Counted from the first letter of the stretch, positions 26,855-37,881 are shown. The stretch: DNA of 64,000 nt from Micromonospora sp. NBC_00389 (GCF_036059255.1 NZ_CP107947.1:3224001-3288000), one strand, 5' to 3'. Made by a program: numbers and translations. The notes: generated by a model not told the origin, from the sequence alone.

Positions 26855-27436
26855 ATGACGCTCGTGCTACCCATCGACCCGGAGGCCAACCTGCTGCTGG
26901 AGCGCAGCCCGCTGGCCAGACTCCTTGGCATGGTTCTTGATCAACAAGTGCCGATGGAGAAGGCATTCTCCTCGCCGTACGTGCTGGAGCAGCGGCTCGG
27001 CCACGAACTGGACGCCGCGGAGCTGGCCGGGTACGACCCGGAGGCCCTGGTCGCGATCTTCGCCACCCCGCCCGCGCTGCACCGGTTTCCGAAGGCGATG
27101 GCGGCCCGGGTGCAGGAGGTGTGCCAGGTCCTGGTGGACCGCTACGACGGCGACGCCGCCCTGCTCTGGTCCGACGTCGCCGACGGGCCCGAGCTGTTTC
27201 GCCGGGTCGCCGAGCTGCCCGGCTTCGGCAAGCAGAAGGCGCAGATCTTCGTGGCCCTGCTCGGCAAGCGGTTCGGGGTGACCCCGCAGGACTGGCGGGA
27301 GGCGGCCGGCGGGTACGGCGACCCGGGCGCGTACCGGTCGGTGGCCGACGTCACCGACGCTGACTCGCTGCGCAAGGTGCGGGAGTACAAGCAGCAGATG
27401 AAGGCGGCGGCGAAGGCGAAAACTGCGGACAGCTGA
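26855..27436 (+). CDS. HhH-GPD-type DNA repair/glycosylase-like protein
   Basis: 193 residues from ATG 26855. The helix-hairpin-helix reads ELPGFGKQKAQIFVALLGKR, and LLGMVLDQQVPMEKAF is the N-terminal helix of the family. The Asp usual for base excision glycosylases is not in a clear GPD context (WREAAGGYGD), so catalytic type is uncertain. CAGGAT at seven bases suggests a leaderless start. Substrate lesion unknown. Confidence 0.78.
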   Translation: MTLVLPIDPEANLLLERSPLARLLGMVLDQQVPMEKAFSSPYVLEQRLGHELDAAELAGYDPEALVAIFATPPALHRFPKAMAARVQEVCQVLVDRYDGDAALLWSDVADGPELFRRVAELPGFGKQKAQIFVALLGKRFGVTPQDWREAAGGYGDPGAYRSVADVTDADSLRKVREYKQQMKAAAKAKTADS

Positions 27437-27445
27437 CCCGATCGC

Positions 27446-27757
27446 TCAGGCGGCGGTGGGGTGGGCCAGCGAGGCCAGCGCACGCCGGACGTCGGCGAGC
27501 GAGACGGTGGCGGAGTCGTCCAGGTCGGCCAGGCCGGCCTCGATCCACTGACGCATGAGCGTGGTGACTCCGATGCCCCGGGCGTCTGCGGCGGCCCGCA
27601 CCCGCTCGTAGGTGTCCAGCGGCAGCCGGACCGATCGGCTCACCATCGGCACGTCGGTGTCGGGGGTGGGCAGATCCACCGCCGGGCTCTCATCGATCAG
27701 CTCGGCGATCCGGTCGTCGCCGCTGTGGAACTGCTTGGTCGCGTCGTTACGGTGCAT
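27446..27757 (-). CDS. Ribbon-helix-helix antitoxin, BrnA-like
   Basis: 103 residues. SRSVRLPLDTYERVRAAADARGIGVTTLMRQWIEAGLADL is a ribbon-helix-helix DNA-binding motif, preceded by a flexible acidic N-terminus that would wrap the toxin. ATG 27757 is chosen over the GTG six bases upstream because GGAGG is eight bases from it. It lies 13 bases after the toxin gene. In BrnTA modules the toxin gene also comes first, and the antitoxin represses the operon. Confidence 0.72.
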   Translation of the reverse strand: MHRNDATKQFHSGDDRIAELIDESPAVDLPTPDTDVPMVSRSVRLPLDTYERVRAAADARGIGVTTLMRQWIEAGLADLDDSATVSLADVRRALASLAHPTAA

Positions 27758-27770
27758 CGTCACGGCCTCC

Positions 27771-28058
27771 TCATCGGCGAGATCTCCGCACGGCCTCGTC
27801 GTAGCGCTTGGACTCGACGTCGCTCAGCTCGCGAGCGGAGAGGATGTCCCAGTCGTTGTCGGTGCCATCGGCCTCGGCGAGCAGCACCGCCAGTCGGCGG
27901 CCCCGCCGGGCGACGGCGTAGACGACCATCACGTCGTCGCCCAGGTGGCGAATCACCCGTCGGGCGCTGTGCAGCGCCTCCCAGACTTCCCCGGGCGTGA
28001 CGTCGTAGACCCTCAGGTTGGCCAACGCCTCATCGGTGAAGCTGAACCTGCTGCCCAC
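27771..28058 (-). CDS. Toxin of BrnT/RelE-like fold
   Basis: 95 residues from GTG 28058. FTDEALANLRVYDVTPGEVWEALHSARR and a C-terminal DWDILSARELSDVESKRYDEA follow the BrnT/HigB pattern of a small RNase toxin. No exact catalytic set is provable by eye. TACGCT seven bases before the GTG on the minus strand suggests a leaderless start. It precedes the RHH antitoxin gene by 13 bases. Confidence 0.68.
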   Translation of the reverse strand: MGSRFSFTDEALANLRVYDVTPGEVWEALHSARRVIRHLGDDVMVVYAVARRGRRLAVLLAEADGTDNDWDILSARELSDVESKRYDEAVRRSRR

Positions 28059-28161
28059 GTCGCGGAGCGTACCACGGGCGTAACACGCGACGGGATGAGT
28101 CGAATTTCGCTGATCACGGCGATGCGGTGACAGGATGGGGCGTATCCCCTCGAGGAGGTCC

Positions 28162-28521
28162 ATGGTGAAGCGTCAGGCGTACCAGCCGATTCTGATCACC
28201 GACGCCTCGCGCAGCCAGGACGATCAGCTCACCAGCCGTCAGCGCCGCTATGTCCTGATGATGTGCATCAGGGTCGCCTGCATCGTTGTCGGCGCGATCC
28301 TGGTTGGCGTGAACGCCCCACTGCTCTGGCTCTGGCTGTCGCTGTGTGCCCTCGGCATGGTGCTCATCCCGTGGCTGGCCGTGCTGCTGGCCAACGACCG
28401 GCCGCCCAAGGAAGAGCACCGGCTGGCCAACCGGTTCCACCCGCGCCAGCATGACGACACCCCGCCGATGAGCCTCACCGCCGACGAGCGCCCGCACAAG
28501 GTCATCGACGCCGAACCCTGA
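28162..28521 (+). CDS. DUF3099 membrane protein
   Basis: 119 residues. After PILITDASRSQDDQLTSRQRRY come two hydrophobic helices (VLMMCIRVACIVVGAILVGV and WLWLSLCALGMVLIPWLAVLL), then a soluble His-rich tail. This is the standard DUF3099 layout found across actinobacteria. Function unknown. ATG follows AGGAGG. It is divergent from the toxin-antitoxin pair. Confidence 0.9.
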   Translation: MVKRQAYQPILITDASRSQDDQLTSRQRRYVLMMCIRVACIVVGAILVGVNAPLLWLWLSLCALGMVLIPWLAVLLANDRPPKEEHRLANRFHPRQHDDTPPMSLTADERPHKVIDAEP

Positions 28522-28548
28522 CCCGCGTGCGGGCCAGTGTCCGGCAGG

Positions 28549-29448
28549 TCACGGCCGCGGCCGGGCGCCGATCGTGGAGACGGCCAGCGCGCCCAGGTCG
28601 GTGGCGCGGTTCAGCGCCGCCGCCGGGGTGGTGCCGGCGAGCCAGGCGGTGAGCAGACCGGCCGCGAAGGCGTCGCCGGCACCGGTGACGTCCACCACCG
28701 TCACCCGCCGGGCCGGGGCCACGCTGACCGTGTCCGTGCGGTCCACCCAGACCGCGCCGGCCGCGCCGCCCTTGACCACCACCCGCCGGGCGGTCGCCGA
28801 CAGCGCCCGCCCCTGCGCCGCCGGGTCCAGGCCGCCGGCCAGCGCCGTCGCCTCGTCCGCGTTGAGCAGCAGCAGGTCGACGTCGCGTACCCAGCCCAGG
28901 AAGGCCGCCGCGCCGACCCGCCGCAGCGGCGCCGCGGAGGCCGCGTCGACGCTGGTGGTGAGCCCGCGCTCGCGGGCGGCGGCCAGCGCCCGCAGCCCGG
29001 CGCCGCGCGACCCGGCGTCCAACAGGGTGTACGCGGACAGGTGCAGATGCCCGGCGTCGGGCAGCGCCGCGATGGCCCGCTCGACGTGCTCGGCGCTCAG
29101 CCGCAGGTTCGCGCCCCGCTGGCTGACCATGGTGCGCTCGCCATCGGTGGCCAGCACGATCACCATGCCGGTCGGGACGCCCTCGACCCGGTCGATCGCG
29201 CAGTCGACGCCCGCCCGGTCGAGCTCGGCTATCCGGTCCCGCCCCGCGTCGTCGTCGCCGACCGCGGCGACGAGCGTGACGTCAACCCCCTGCGCGGCGA
29301 CCCAGGCGGCGGTGTTGGCCGCCTGCCCACCCCCACCAAGGCTGATCTCGGCCGCGGTGTCCGAGCCGGCCGCGAGCGGCCCGGACAGCACGGCGACCAC
29401 ATCGGTGATCACGTCCCCGACGACGACCACCCGGGCCGGGTGGGTCAT
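28549..29448 (-). CDS. psuK: PfkB-family sugar kinase, probable pseudouridine kinase
   Basis: 299 residues. [14 protein letters not shown] near the start and the C-terminal anion-hole motif [13 protein letters not shown] (with catalytic Asp) are PfkB signatures. It directly follows psuG (GTG/ATG overlap region), and in such pairs the kinase makes pseudouridine 5'-phosphate, which PsuG then cleaves. The substrate is inferred from this context; a general ribokinase would look similar. Confidence 0.82.
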   Translation of the reverse strand: MTHPARVVVVGDVITDVVAVLSGPLAAGSDTAAEISLGGGGQAANTAAWVAAQGVDVTLVAAVGDDDAGRDRIAELDRAGVDCAIDRVEGVPTGMVIVLATDGERTMVSQRGANLRLSAEHVERAIAALPDAGHLHLSAYTLLDAGSRGAGLRALAAARERGLTTSVDAASAAPLRRVGAAAFLGWVRDVDLLLLNADEATALAGGLDPAAQGRALSATARRVVVKGGAAGAVWVDRTDTVSVAPARRVTVVDVTGAGDAFAAGLLTAWLAGTTPAAALNRATDLGALAVSTIGARPRP

Positions 29449-30380
29449 GCCGGTACGGCAGTGGAGCGGGCGGCCGCTGCCACCGCGATCCGCGCGGCCA
29501 GGTCGGCGTTGCGCAGGATGATCCGGACGTTCACCGCCAGGCTCGCGCCCTCGGTGGCCGAGTGGAAGTGCGCCAGCAGGTACGGGGTCACGGCCTTGCC
29601 GGTCACCCCGTCCCGGTCCAGCCGGGCCAGGCCGTCGGCGAGGGTCCGGTCGTGCAGCTCCGGGTCGAGCTGCTCGTCGACTGGCAGCGGGTTGGCGATG
29701 ATCAGTCCGCCGGCGTGCACGGCCTGCCGGTCACGGGCGGCGAGCACGGCGGCGACCTGCTCCGGCGAATCCACCGACCAGTCCAGGTCGAAGCCGCCGT
29801 CGGTGAGGTAGAAGCCGGGGAACCGGTGGGTGCGGTAACCGACCACGGCGACCCCGAGGGTCTCCAGCCGCTCCAGCGTCGCGCCCACGTCGAGGATCGA
29901 CTTGACCCCGGCGCAGACCACCGCGATCGGGGTCCGGGCCAGGGTGATCAGGTCCGCCGACTCGTCGAAGGTGTGCGCGGCCTCCCGGTGCACCCCACCC
30001 AGACCGCCGGTGGCGAACACCCCGATCCCGGCGCCGGCGGCCACCGCGCTGGTCGCGGCCACGGTGGTGGCACCGTCCGCGCCGGTCGCCGCCGCCACCG
30101 CGAGGTCGCGGACGGAGAGCTTGGTCACACCATCGACGGTGGCCAGCCGGGTCAGCTGCGCGTCGTCCAGGCCGACCACCAGCTCGCCGCCGATCATGCC
30201 GATCGTCGCCGGTACCGCTCCGGCGTCCCGGACCGTCTGCTCGATCTCCCGGGCCACGCGCAGGTTCTCCGGCCGGGGCAGGCCGTGCGAGACGATGGTG
30301 CTCTCCAGGGCGACGACGGGCCGGCCGTCGTGCAGGGCCTCGGCCACCTCGGTGCCGTAGCTGATGCGAAAGTCAGTCAC
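29445..30380 (-). CDS. psuG: Pseudouridine-5'-phosphate glycosidase
   Basis: 311 residues from GTG 30380. Starts near [29 protein letters not shown] with the catalytic Glu, then [15 protein letters not shown] and [10 protein letters not shown]. It cleaves the C-glycosidic bond of pseudouridine 5'-phosphate to uracil and ribose 5-phosphate. TACCGT seven bases before the start suggests a leaderless transcript. Overlaps the kinase by four bases, so the pair forms a pseudouridine salvage operon. Confidence 0.93.
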   Translation of the reverse strand: MTDFRISYGTEVAEALHDGRPVVALESTIVSHGLPRPENLRVAREIEQTVRDAGAVPATIGMIGGELVVGLDDAQLTRLATVDGVTKLSVRDLAVAAATGADGATTVAATSAVAAGAGIGVFATGGLGGVHREAAHTFDESADLITLARTPIAVVCAGVKSILDVGATLERLETLGVAVVGYRTHRFPGFYLTDGGFDLDWSVDSPEQVAAVLAARDRQAVHAGGLIIANPLPVDEQLDPELHDRTLADGLARLDRDGVTGKAVTPYLLAHFHSATEGASLAVNVRIILRNADLAARIAVAAAARSTAVPA

Positions 30381-30469
30381 GGGGGGCACGGTACGGGGTG
30401 GGGCTTCGGCCGGCCTCAAGTGGACCCGGCCGTGATGACCTGCCAAACTTGACGGTTGGAGGTGCAGAC

Positions 30470-30688
30470 GTGAGCACAGAGGTTCTCGAGCGTCCGGAGC
30501 TGAAGGACGCCGACACCGGTCCTGAGATGTTCCACTACGTCCGCAAGGAGAAGATCGCCGAGAGTGCCGTCATGGGCACCTACGTCGTGGCGCTCTGCGG
30601 GGAGACCTTCCCGGTCACCAAGGCGGCCAAGCCGGGTTCGCCGGTCTGCCCCAAGTGCAAGGAGATCTACGACTCGTACCGCGAGTGA
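30470..30688 (+). CDS. DUF3039 zinc-ribbon-like small protein
   Basis: 72 residues. [24 protein letters not shown] and [13 protein letters not shown] give the C-x(n)-C-P-x-C pattern of DUF3039, widely conserved in actinobacteria, probably binding zinc. GTG 30470 has GGAGG seven bases upstream. Function unknown. It ends two bases before a terminator hairpin. Confidence 0.9.
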   Translation: MSTEVLERPELKDADTGPEMFHYVRKEKIAESAVMGTYVVALCGETFPVTKAAKPGSPVCPKCKEIYDSYRE

Positions 30689-30689
30689 A

Positions 30690-30713
30690 CGCCGGCCGGC
30701 GTTCCGGCCGGCG
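30690..30713 (+). terminator. Perfect 10-bp hairpin after the DUF3039 gene
   Basis: CGCCGGCCGG pairs with CCGGCCGGCG around a CGTT loop, immediately after the stop. GC-rich and stable, without a strong T-run. Confidence 0.65.
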
Positions 30714-30728
30714 ACGTAGCCTGCGGCG

Positions 30729-31391
30729 GTGACCACCTCCACCGCCCTGCTCCTCGCCGACCTGACCGGGGTGGCCGTGTTCGCCGCCTCGGGGGCCTCG
30801 GCCGCGGTGGCCAAACGGCTCGACCTGTTCGGTGTCGCGTTCGTCGGCTTCGTGGCCGCCCTCGGCGGTGGAATCCTCCGGGACCTGGTCATCGACGAGG
30901 TGCCACCGCTGGCCTTCGCCGACTGGCGGTACGTGGCCACCGCCGCGGTCACCGCCCTCGCCGTCTTCTGGCTGCACCCGCAGTTGGCCCGGCTGCGCAC
31001 CACGGTGCTGGTGCTGGACGCGGCGGGCCTCGGGCTGTTCACCGTGACCGGCACGCTCAAGGCGCTCGACGCCCGGGTGCCGGCGGTCGGCGCCTGCCTG
31101 ATCGGCATGCTCACCGCGATCGGCGGTGGGCTCGGTCGGGACCTGCTCACCGCCGAGATCCCGGTGGTGCTGCGCCGGGAGATCTATGCCGTGGCCGCGC
31201 TGGTCGGGTCGGTCGCGGTGGCGCTGCTGTACGTCGCCGGGCAGACCGGGCCCGCGCCGCTCACCGCCGCCGCCGTACTGGTCTTCGGGCTGCGTCTGAT
31301 CGCGCTGCGCCGGCGCTGGTCCGCCCCGGTGGCGACGATGCGCCCGCCGCGCACCAGCGGGGCGGATCCCCGCACCGACCGGGAGTGGTGA
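30729..31391 (+). CDS. TRIC/UPF0126-type cation channel
   Basis: 220 residues with six to seven predicted membrane helices. The two inverted halves each end in the conserved GGGxxRD motif (AALGGGILRDLV and AIGGGLGRDLL), which lines the pore of TRIC channels. It probably conducts monovalent cations. TAGCCT six bases before the GTG suggests a leaderless start. A basic tail (RRRWSAPVATMRPP) follows the last helix. Confidence 0.9.
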   Translation: MTTSTALLLADLTGVAVFAASGASAAVAKRLDLFGVAFVGFVAALGGGILRDLVIDEVPPLAFADWRYVATAAVTALAVFWLHPQLARLRTTVLVLDAAGLGLFTVTGTLKALDARVPAVGACLIGMLTAIGGGLGRDLLTAEIPVVLRREIYAVAALVGSVAVALLYVAGQTGPAPLTAAAVLVFGLRLIALRRRWSAPVATMRPPRTSGADPRTDREW

Positions 31392-31624
31392 CGCGCTCGC
31401 GCTGACCGAGTGTCGGGGCCGGGCGCCCGTGCGAGGGGGTCGTGGGGCGCTGCGGGCGGGGGTGGTGGATGTGACCAGCGTGGCGTCGCCTGGGCCGCAG
31501 CGCCCGCGCTGGTTATGCTGAGTCGGCCTTCGCGGCAGCTTCTGCGCGGAGGCGTTTTCATGGGCGGCGGTACTCGTGGCCCTCGCCCCGGATCCGCCGT
31601 CGTGCGGTCGGAGAGGAGCTTCGC

Positions 31625-33349
31625 GTGGCAGCCCGGACGCCGGTGCTTGAGACGTTCCCGGCCCTACGCGCCTGGCAGCGCAAAGCCCTGGTGGAGTACC
31701 TGCGCCGACGCACCGAGGACTTCACGGCGGTCGCCACGCCGGGTGCCGGCAAGACCACCTTCGCCCTGCGGATCGCGGCCGAGCTGCTCGGTGACGGCAC
31801 GGTGGAGGCGGTCACCGTGGTCGCCCCGACCGAGCACCTGAAGAACCAGTGGGCGGACGCCGCGGCCCGGGTGGGCATCCAACTCGACGCCGCCTTCCGT
31901 AACGCGGACGTGCACTCCGCGGCCGACTTCCACGGGGCCGTGGTCACCTACGCCCAGGTGGGGATGGCCCCGCAGGTGCACCGTCGGCGCACCATGACCC
32001 GGCGCACCCTGGTCATCCTCGACGAGATCCACCACGCGGGCGACTCCCGATCCTGGGGCGACGGGGTGAAGAACGCCTTCGAGCCCGCCGTACGCCGGCT
32101 GATGCTCACCGGCACGCCGTTCCGCTCCGACGACAACCCGATCCCGTTCGTCAGCTACGAGCGGGGCGGTGACGGGCTGCTCCGCTCCCGCGCCGACTCG
32201 GTGTACGGCTACTCCGACGCGCTGCGCGACGGCGTGGTCCGGCCGGTGCTCTTCCTGGCGTACTCCGGGGAGACCCGCTGGCGGACCAACGCGGGGGAGG
32301 AGTTGGCGGCCCGGCTCGGCGAGCCGATGACCCAGGACCTGGTGGCGCAGGCGTGGCGTACCGCGCTGGACCCGGCCGGAGACTGGATGCCGCAGGTGCT
32401 GCGGGCCGCTGATGCCCGGCTCACCGTGCTGCGCAACGCCGGGATGGCCGACGCCGGCGGGCTGATCATCGCCACCGACCAGCAGACCGCCCGCTCGTAC
32501 GCCAAGCTGATCGAGCAGGTGACCGGCGAGAAGGCCGCCGTGGTCCTCTCCGACGACCTGGGCGCGTCCGCACGGATCGCGACATTCGCGGCGTCTGAGC
32601 AGCGGTGGCTGGTCGCGGTGCGGATGGTGTCCGAGGGTGTGGACATCCCGCGGCTCGCCGTCGGGGTCTATGCCACCAGTGCCAGCACCCCGCTCTATTT
32701 CGCCCAGGCGATCGGCCGGTTCGTCCGGGCACGCCAGTCCGGGGAGACCGCGTCGGTCTTCCTGCCCAGCGTGCCGCACCTGCTCGGGCTGGCCAGCGAG
32801 ATGGAGACCGAGCGGGACCACGTACTCGGCAAGCCCAAGGAAGCCGACGGTTTCGACGACGATCTGCTGGAGCGTGCCCAGCGCGACGACCAGGCCAGCG
32901 GGGAGCTGGAGAAGCGGTTCGCCGCGCTCTCGGCCACCGCCGAGCTGGACCAGGTGATCTTCGACGGCGCGTCCTTCGGCACCGCGGCCCAGGCCGGCAC
33001 CCCCGAGGAGGAGGAGTACCTCGGCCTGCCCGGCCTGCTCACCGCCGATCAGGTCTCCCTGCTGCTGACCAAGCGGCAGACCGAGCAACTCGCCGCCCAG
33101 CGCCGCCGCACGGCCGCTCAGCCGGCCGCTGCGCCCACCGTGGCGCCGCCGGCACCCATGAGCGCTGCCCAGCGCCGGGTGGCGCTCCGGCGGCAACTGA
33201 ACGCTCTGGTGGCCGCCCGGCACCATCGCACCGGCCAGCCGCACGGCAAGATCCACGCGGAGCTGCGCCGACTCTGCGGCGGCCCGCCGAGTGCCCAGGC
33301 CACCATCGAGCAGCTAGAGGAACGCATCGCCACCGTGCAGACCCTCTGA
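31625..33349 (+). CDS. SF2 DEAD/DEAH-box helicase (SSL2/XPB-like)
   Basis: 574 residues. Domain 1 has ATPGAGKTT (Lys43), motif II DEIHH (Asp133) and TGTPFRSD; domain 2 has the SEGVDIPRLAV and FAQAIGRFVRAR motifs. The C-terminal 100 residues carry a long basic, Ala-rich linker and GQPHGKIHAELRRLCGG, a small zinc-free DNA-binding-like end seen in actinobacterial homologues. It probably remodels DNA in repair or transcription. The GTG start follows GGAGAGGAG. Confidence 0.92.
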   Translation: MAARTPVLETFPALRAWQRKALVEYLRRRTEDFTAVATPGAGKTTFALRIAAELLGDGTVEAVTVVAPTEHLKNQWADAAARVGIQLDAAFRNADVHSAADFHGAVVTYAQVGMAPQVHRRRTMTRRTLVILDEIHHAGDSRSWGDGVKNAFEPAVRRLMLTGTPFRSDDNPIPFVSYERGGDGLLRSRADSVYGYSDALRDGVVRPVLFLAYSGETRWRTNAGEELAARLGEPMTQDLVAQAWRTALDPAGDWMPQVLRAADARLTVLRNAGMADAGGLIIATDQQTARSYAKLIEQVTGEKAAVVLSDDLGASARIATFAASEQRWLVAVRMVSEGVDIPRLAVGVYATSASTPLYFAQAIGRFVRARQSGETASVFLPSVPHLLGLASEMETERDHVLGKPKEADGFDDDLLERAQRDDQASGELEKRFAALSATAELDQVIFDGASFGTAAQAGTPEEEEYLGLPGLLTADQVSLLLTKRQTEQLAAQRRRTAAQPAAAPTVAPPAPMSAAQRRVALRRQLNALVAARHHRTGQPHGKIHAELRRLCGGPPSAQATIEQLEERIATVQTL

Positions 33350-33436
33350 CCCCACCGGCCCCACCCGCACCGACCACCCCCGCCCCCGCCCCGGGTGACC
33401 GGCGCTGGCTGGTGTCCGGCGGCGTCAGCTCTCCAA

Positions 33437-33509
33437 GATCGTGCTCGATCCAGGATCCAGTGGCATCCCGTATCGGTGAGGCCACTACTTCCAGGATCGA
33501 GGCACGATC
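33437..33509. repeat. Imperfect 30-bp inverted repeat, REP-like
   Basis: GATCGTGCTCGATCCAGGATC (first 21 bases of the 31-base left arm, 33437-33467) pairs with an arm at 33478-33509 containing GGATCGAGGCACGATC, with a few mismatches and one deleted base, around a ten-base loop. It is an intergenic repeat of the same general kind as the one at 24715. The plus-strand helicase gene ends about 90 bases upstream. Confidence 0.7.
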
Positions 33510-33540
33510 ATGGGCGCGGGGGTTTGGTGGGCAGAGAAAA

Positions 33541-33577
33541 GCCGACCGGAGACACCCTCGGGGTGCCTCCGGTCGGC
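33541..33577 (-). terminator. Hairpin with U-tract on the minus strand
   Basis: GCCGACCGGAGACACC pairs with GGTGCCTCCGGTCGGC around a CTCGG loop (one mismatch). On the minus strand it is followed by TTTTCTCT, a proper intrinsic terminator for the DUF7455 gene that ends 18 bases upstream of it. Confidence 0.85.
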
Positions 33578-33594
33578 TATGTCGGGTTGCGGGT

Positions 33595-33828
33595 TTAGTT
33601 TTCCATCAGGTCGGCGCCACGCCAGCTGAACTCGGGGTCCGTCGCGAACCGGACGGTGATCTTCACGAGATCCTCCGCGTACTTGTTCGCGTGGTGCCCA
33701 CAGAACACCAACTCGCTACCACCCGCCAGAGTGATCCGGAGCTTGCCGGCAGCATTGCAGCGGTCGCACCGTTCATCGGCGGCTGGGGGAGCCACCGTTG
33801 CGGGCGGCGGCGTGAGGGTCGGGGTCAT
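33595..33828 (-). CDS. DUF7455 small zinc-finger-like protein
   Basis: 77 residues. CDRCNAAGK and LVFCGHHANKYAEDL give a CxxC...CxHH pattern, the DUF7455 signature, probably a zinc ribbon. The N-terminus is Pro/Thr-rich. AGGAGGAAGG just before ATG 33828 fixes this start. Function unknown; the family is common in actinobacteria next to hrdB. Confidence 0.85.
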   Translation of the reverse strand: MTPTLTPPPATVAPPAADERCDRCNAAGKLRITLAGGSELVFCGHHANKYAEDLVKITVRFATDPEFSWRGADLMEN

Positions 33829-34015
33829 CGCCTTCCTCCTCTGGTCGTCACCGATGAACAATCTCTTCGGTCGTTGCTCACCTATCGTGCAACACCCATG
33901 CTGGGCCGTGCCTTCCCTGTGTGCCCGCGGGGGACCGAGGTCACACATGGCAGGGACAGTGTGCCGTGCACCCAGGGTGCCACGTCAACGATCACATTCG
34001 TGCATCCGGACGATC

Positions 34016-34042
34016 ACCATCTGGCGTTGCACACCAGGTGGT
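34016..34042 (-). terminator. Short hairpin after hrdB
   Basis: ACCATCTGG pairs with CCAGGTGGT (one G-U) around a nine-base loop, 32 bases after the hrdB stop on the minus strand. Modest, but well placed. Confidence 0.4.
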
Positions 34043-34073
34043 CAAAACGACACGTTCGGTTGACGAAACCTGC

Positions 34074-35690
<1,617 letters not shown>

Positions 35691-35833
35691 GAATGACCTT
35701 CCGGAGGCGAAGAGCGGGTACGGCCGGGTCGTCCGGCACAGCGTGGGGCAACAGGCCGGGCGATGTGGTTGAGGGGCCCCCGTGTCACGGGCCGGCCGGT
35801 GGTCGGCGGTCCGTGGCGCGTGGGCAGGGGTGA

Positions 35834-35839
35834 ATTGTA
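35834..35839 (-). promoter_or_regulatory. Possible hrdB -10 box (TACAAT)
   Basis: On the minus strand GTTACAAT gives a near-consensus -10 box about 145 bases before the hrdB start. The -35 region is not clear. The same divergent region must also hold the promoter for the inositol-phosphatase-like gene. Confidence 0.4.
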
Positions 35840-35979
35840 ACGCCGTCTGCGGCGATCATCCTGCGCCGCACGGCGTAACGGCGGTTGGGGACCGCCAATT
35901 CGGCGCAGATGTGGACTTTGTAAGGATGATACTCGCGCGTGGCCCGGAACGCCCCGGTCGTGCGGGAAGGGGACCTGGG

Positions 35980-36801
35980 ATGGACCGTTCGGTGCCGTCA
36001 GCGCAGGAATTGTTGGCGATCGCGCTCGACGTGGCGCGGGACGCCGCAGCCACCGCGTACCGGATGCGGGTCGAGGGTGTTTCGGTTGCGGCGACCAAGA
36101 GCACGGTAACCGACGTGGTCACCGCGGCGGACCGGGCGGTGGAGCGGCAGGTGCTCGAGGCGCTGCACCGGCGGCGGCCGGGCGACGCGGTGCTCGGCGA
36201 GGAGTACGGCACGGGGGACACCGGGCCGGTCGGGCCGGGCGGCGTGCGATGGATCATCGATCCGATCGACGGCACCGTCAACTACCTCTATGGGCTGCCG
36301 TACAGCGCCGTGTCGCTCGCCGCCGAGGTGGACGGGGTGGTCGTCGCCGGTGTGGTGCGCAACGTGAGCACCGGCGAGGAGTGGACCGCCACGGCCGGCG
36401 GCGGTGCCTGGCGCGACGGCGTCCGGTTGCGCTGCTCCGGCGAGACCGACCTCGGGCAGGCGCTGGTCGGCACCGGCTTCGGCTACGACGCCGGCCGCCG
36501 GGCGCACCAGGCCCGGGTGGTGGCTGGGCTGATCGCCCACGTGCGGGACATCCGCCGGCTCGGTGCCGCAGCGCTGGACCTCTGCCTGGTCGCGGAGGGG
36601 CGGTTGGACGCGTACTTCGAGAAGGGCCTCGCCGCCTGGGACCTGGCGGCCGGCGGCCTGGTGGCCGCCGAGGCGGGCGTGCGGGTCAGCGGCCTGGACG
36701 GTCGCCCGCCCGGCCCGGACCTGGTGGTCGCGGCCCCGGCGGCGCTCTTCGCGCCGCTGCACGACCGGCTGGCCGCCCTGGACGCCGCCGGCGGCCCCTG
36801 A
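35980..36801 (+). CDS. Inositol monophosphatase family protein
   Basis: 273 residues. The metal site is complete: GEEYG (Glu pair), WIIDPIDGTVNY (Asp94, Asp97, Gly-Thr) and AAWDLAAGGLVAAEAGV. Such enzymes hydrolyse inositol-1-phosphate, or related substrates such as 3'-phosphoadenosine-5'-phosphate or histidinol phosphate. ATG 35980 has GGAAGGGG upstream. In actinomycetes a member of this family lies next to hrdB. Confidence 0.9.
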   Translation: MDRSVPSAQELLAIALDVARDAAATAYRMRVEGVSVAATKSTVTDVVTAADRAVERQVLEALHRRRPGDAVLGEEYGTGDTGPVGPGGVRWIIDPIDGTVNYLYGLPYSAVSLAAEVDGVVVAGVVRNVSTGEEWTATAGGGAWRDGVRLRCSGETDLGQALVGTGFGYDAGRRAHQARVVAGLIAHVRDIRRLGAAALDLCLVAEGRLDAYFEKGLAAWDLAAGGLVAAEAGVRVSGLDGRPPGPDLVVAAPAALFAPLHDRLAALDAAGGP

Positions 36802-36927
36802 CCGGGTACCCGGACGCACGGCGCGCCAGGGCCCCGGTGCCGGCCGTCGGGCCGGCGGGGACGCCGGGCGCGCGGTGATGGACGGGCGCGTGGCGGTGGA
36901 CGGGTCAGCGCCCGCCGACGTACGCGA

Positions 36928-37461
36928 TCACTTCTTCTTGACTGGGGCGGGGCAGGAGCCCTTGGGCGCCACCGGGGCGCCCAGGTCACCGAGGGACTGG
37001 TTCACCTCGGTGGTCGTGGCGAGCTGCTGGAAGCGGTTGCCCAGCACCACGTCGACCGTGTCGCCCTTGCGCTTCTCGTCATAGGCTGGTTCGGCGTTGT
37101 TGAGGAAGTACGCCTGCAGCAGGTGGGCGGAGCCGACGCCCTCGGGGCCGTACCGCAGCACGGCCACCTCGTCGATCCCCTTGGGCGCGTTGCCGACCTT
37201 CTGGACCTGGAACTTGCGGTTGCGGAAGTCGTCCGCGACGCTGCCGGCCCGGCCGGCCTCGTCAGTCGCGTTCAACACGTTGATCTTGACGTCCTTGGTT
37301 TCGCGCAGGGTGACGTCGGCCAGTGGCCAGCCATCCGGGCAACCCTTGGCCGTGCCCGCCGTGCCCTGCGTGTCGCGGATCAGGGCAGTGACTACGAAAG
37401 CCAGGGCCAGCACCCCGAGCAGGCCGACGACGACGAGTGCTCGCACTCGCGCAAAACTCAT
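36928..37461 (-). CDS. LytR C-terminal domain membrane protein
   Basis: 177 residues. One N-terminal membrane helix (ALVVVGLLGVLALAFVVTALI) anchors an extracytoplasmic LytR_C domain (KINVLNATDEAGRAGSVADDFRNRKFQVQKVGNAP). Ends in a basic PAPVKKK tail. Such proteins are linked to cell-wall assembly, but function is not defined. ATG 37461 follows GGGAG by eight bases. Confidence 0.88.
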   Translation of the reverse strand: MSFARVRALVVVGLLGVLALAFVVTALIRDTQGTAGTAKGCPDGWPLADVTLRETKDVKINVLNATDEAGRAGSVADDFRNRKFQVQKVGNAPKGIDEVAVLRYGPEGVGSAHLLQAYFLNNAEPAYDEKRKGDTVDVVLGNRFQQLATTTEVNQSLGDLGAPVAPKGSCPAPVKKK

Positions 37462-37881
37462 CTGGGCGCTCCCGGGACCTCAGGTGGGTGGCGGCGGCCG
37501 CCAACGATCGCAGTGACCCGCCGGCCGTCGAATACGCCGCTGAGGTTAACGGTTGTCCGGCCGTCGCGTGGAAACAGTCCGACATGCCGGCGCGCCGACC
37601 GCGAACCGGGTACTACTACCCCTATCTTCGTGTCGCCTGAATCACATTGGGAACAACTTCGCGTGCAGGGGCGTACATCTCAGCCACGAGGGCGGTATAC
37701 ATGCCTCGCCCAAAGGGGGGGTAAGGTTCCGCGCTCGCAGGGGAGTCGCCCCAGCGGTCTCGACCCGTTCGGTCCCCGGGTCGGGTGCCCGACACAACTG
37801 GTGGCCGGCCAGCGGAACCGAAACAGCGTCGTCCGGCGTTACAACCGGAAGCGACAACATCGATATGGGAGAGTGAAACCG
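37462..37881. other. 420-base gap between divergent genes
   Basis: Holds the promoters for the LytR_C gene and the DUF4193 gene. A GTATAC palindrome near 37700, a run of seven G and TAAGGT near 37727, and TACAAC near 37840 are candidate promoter parts, none with a good -35. A clear GGGAGAG site ends the stretch. I see no RNA gene or long open frame in it. Confidence 0.5.
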
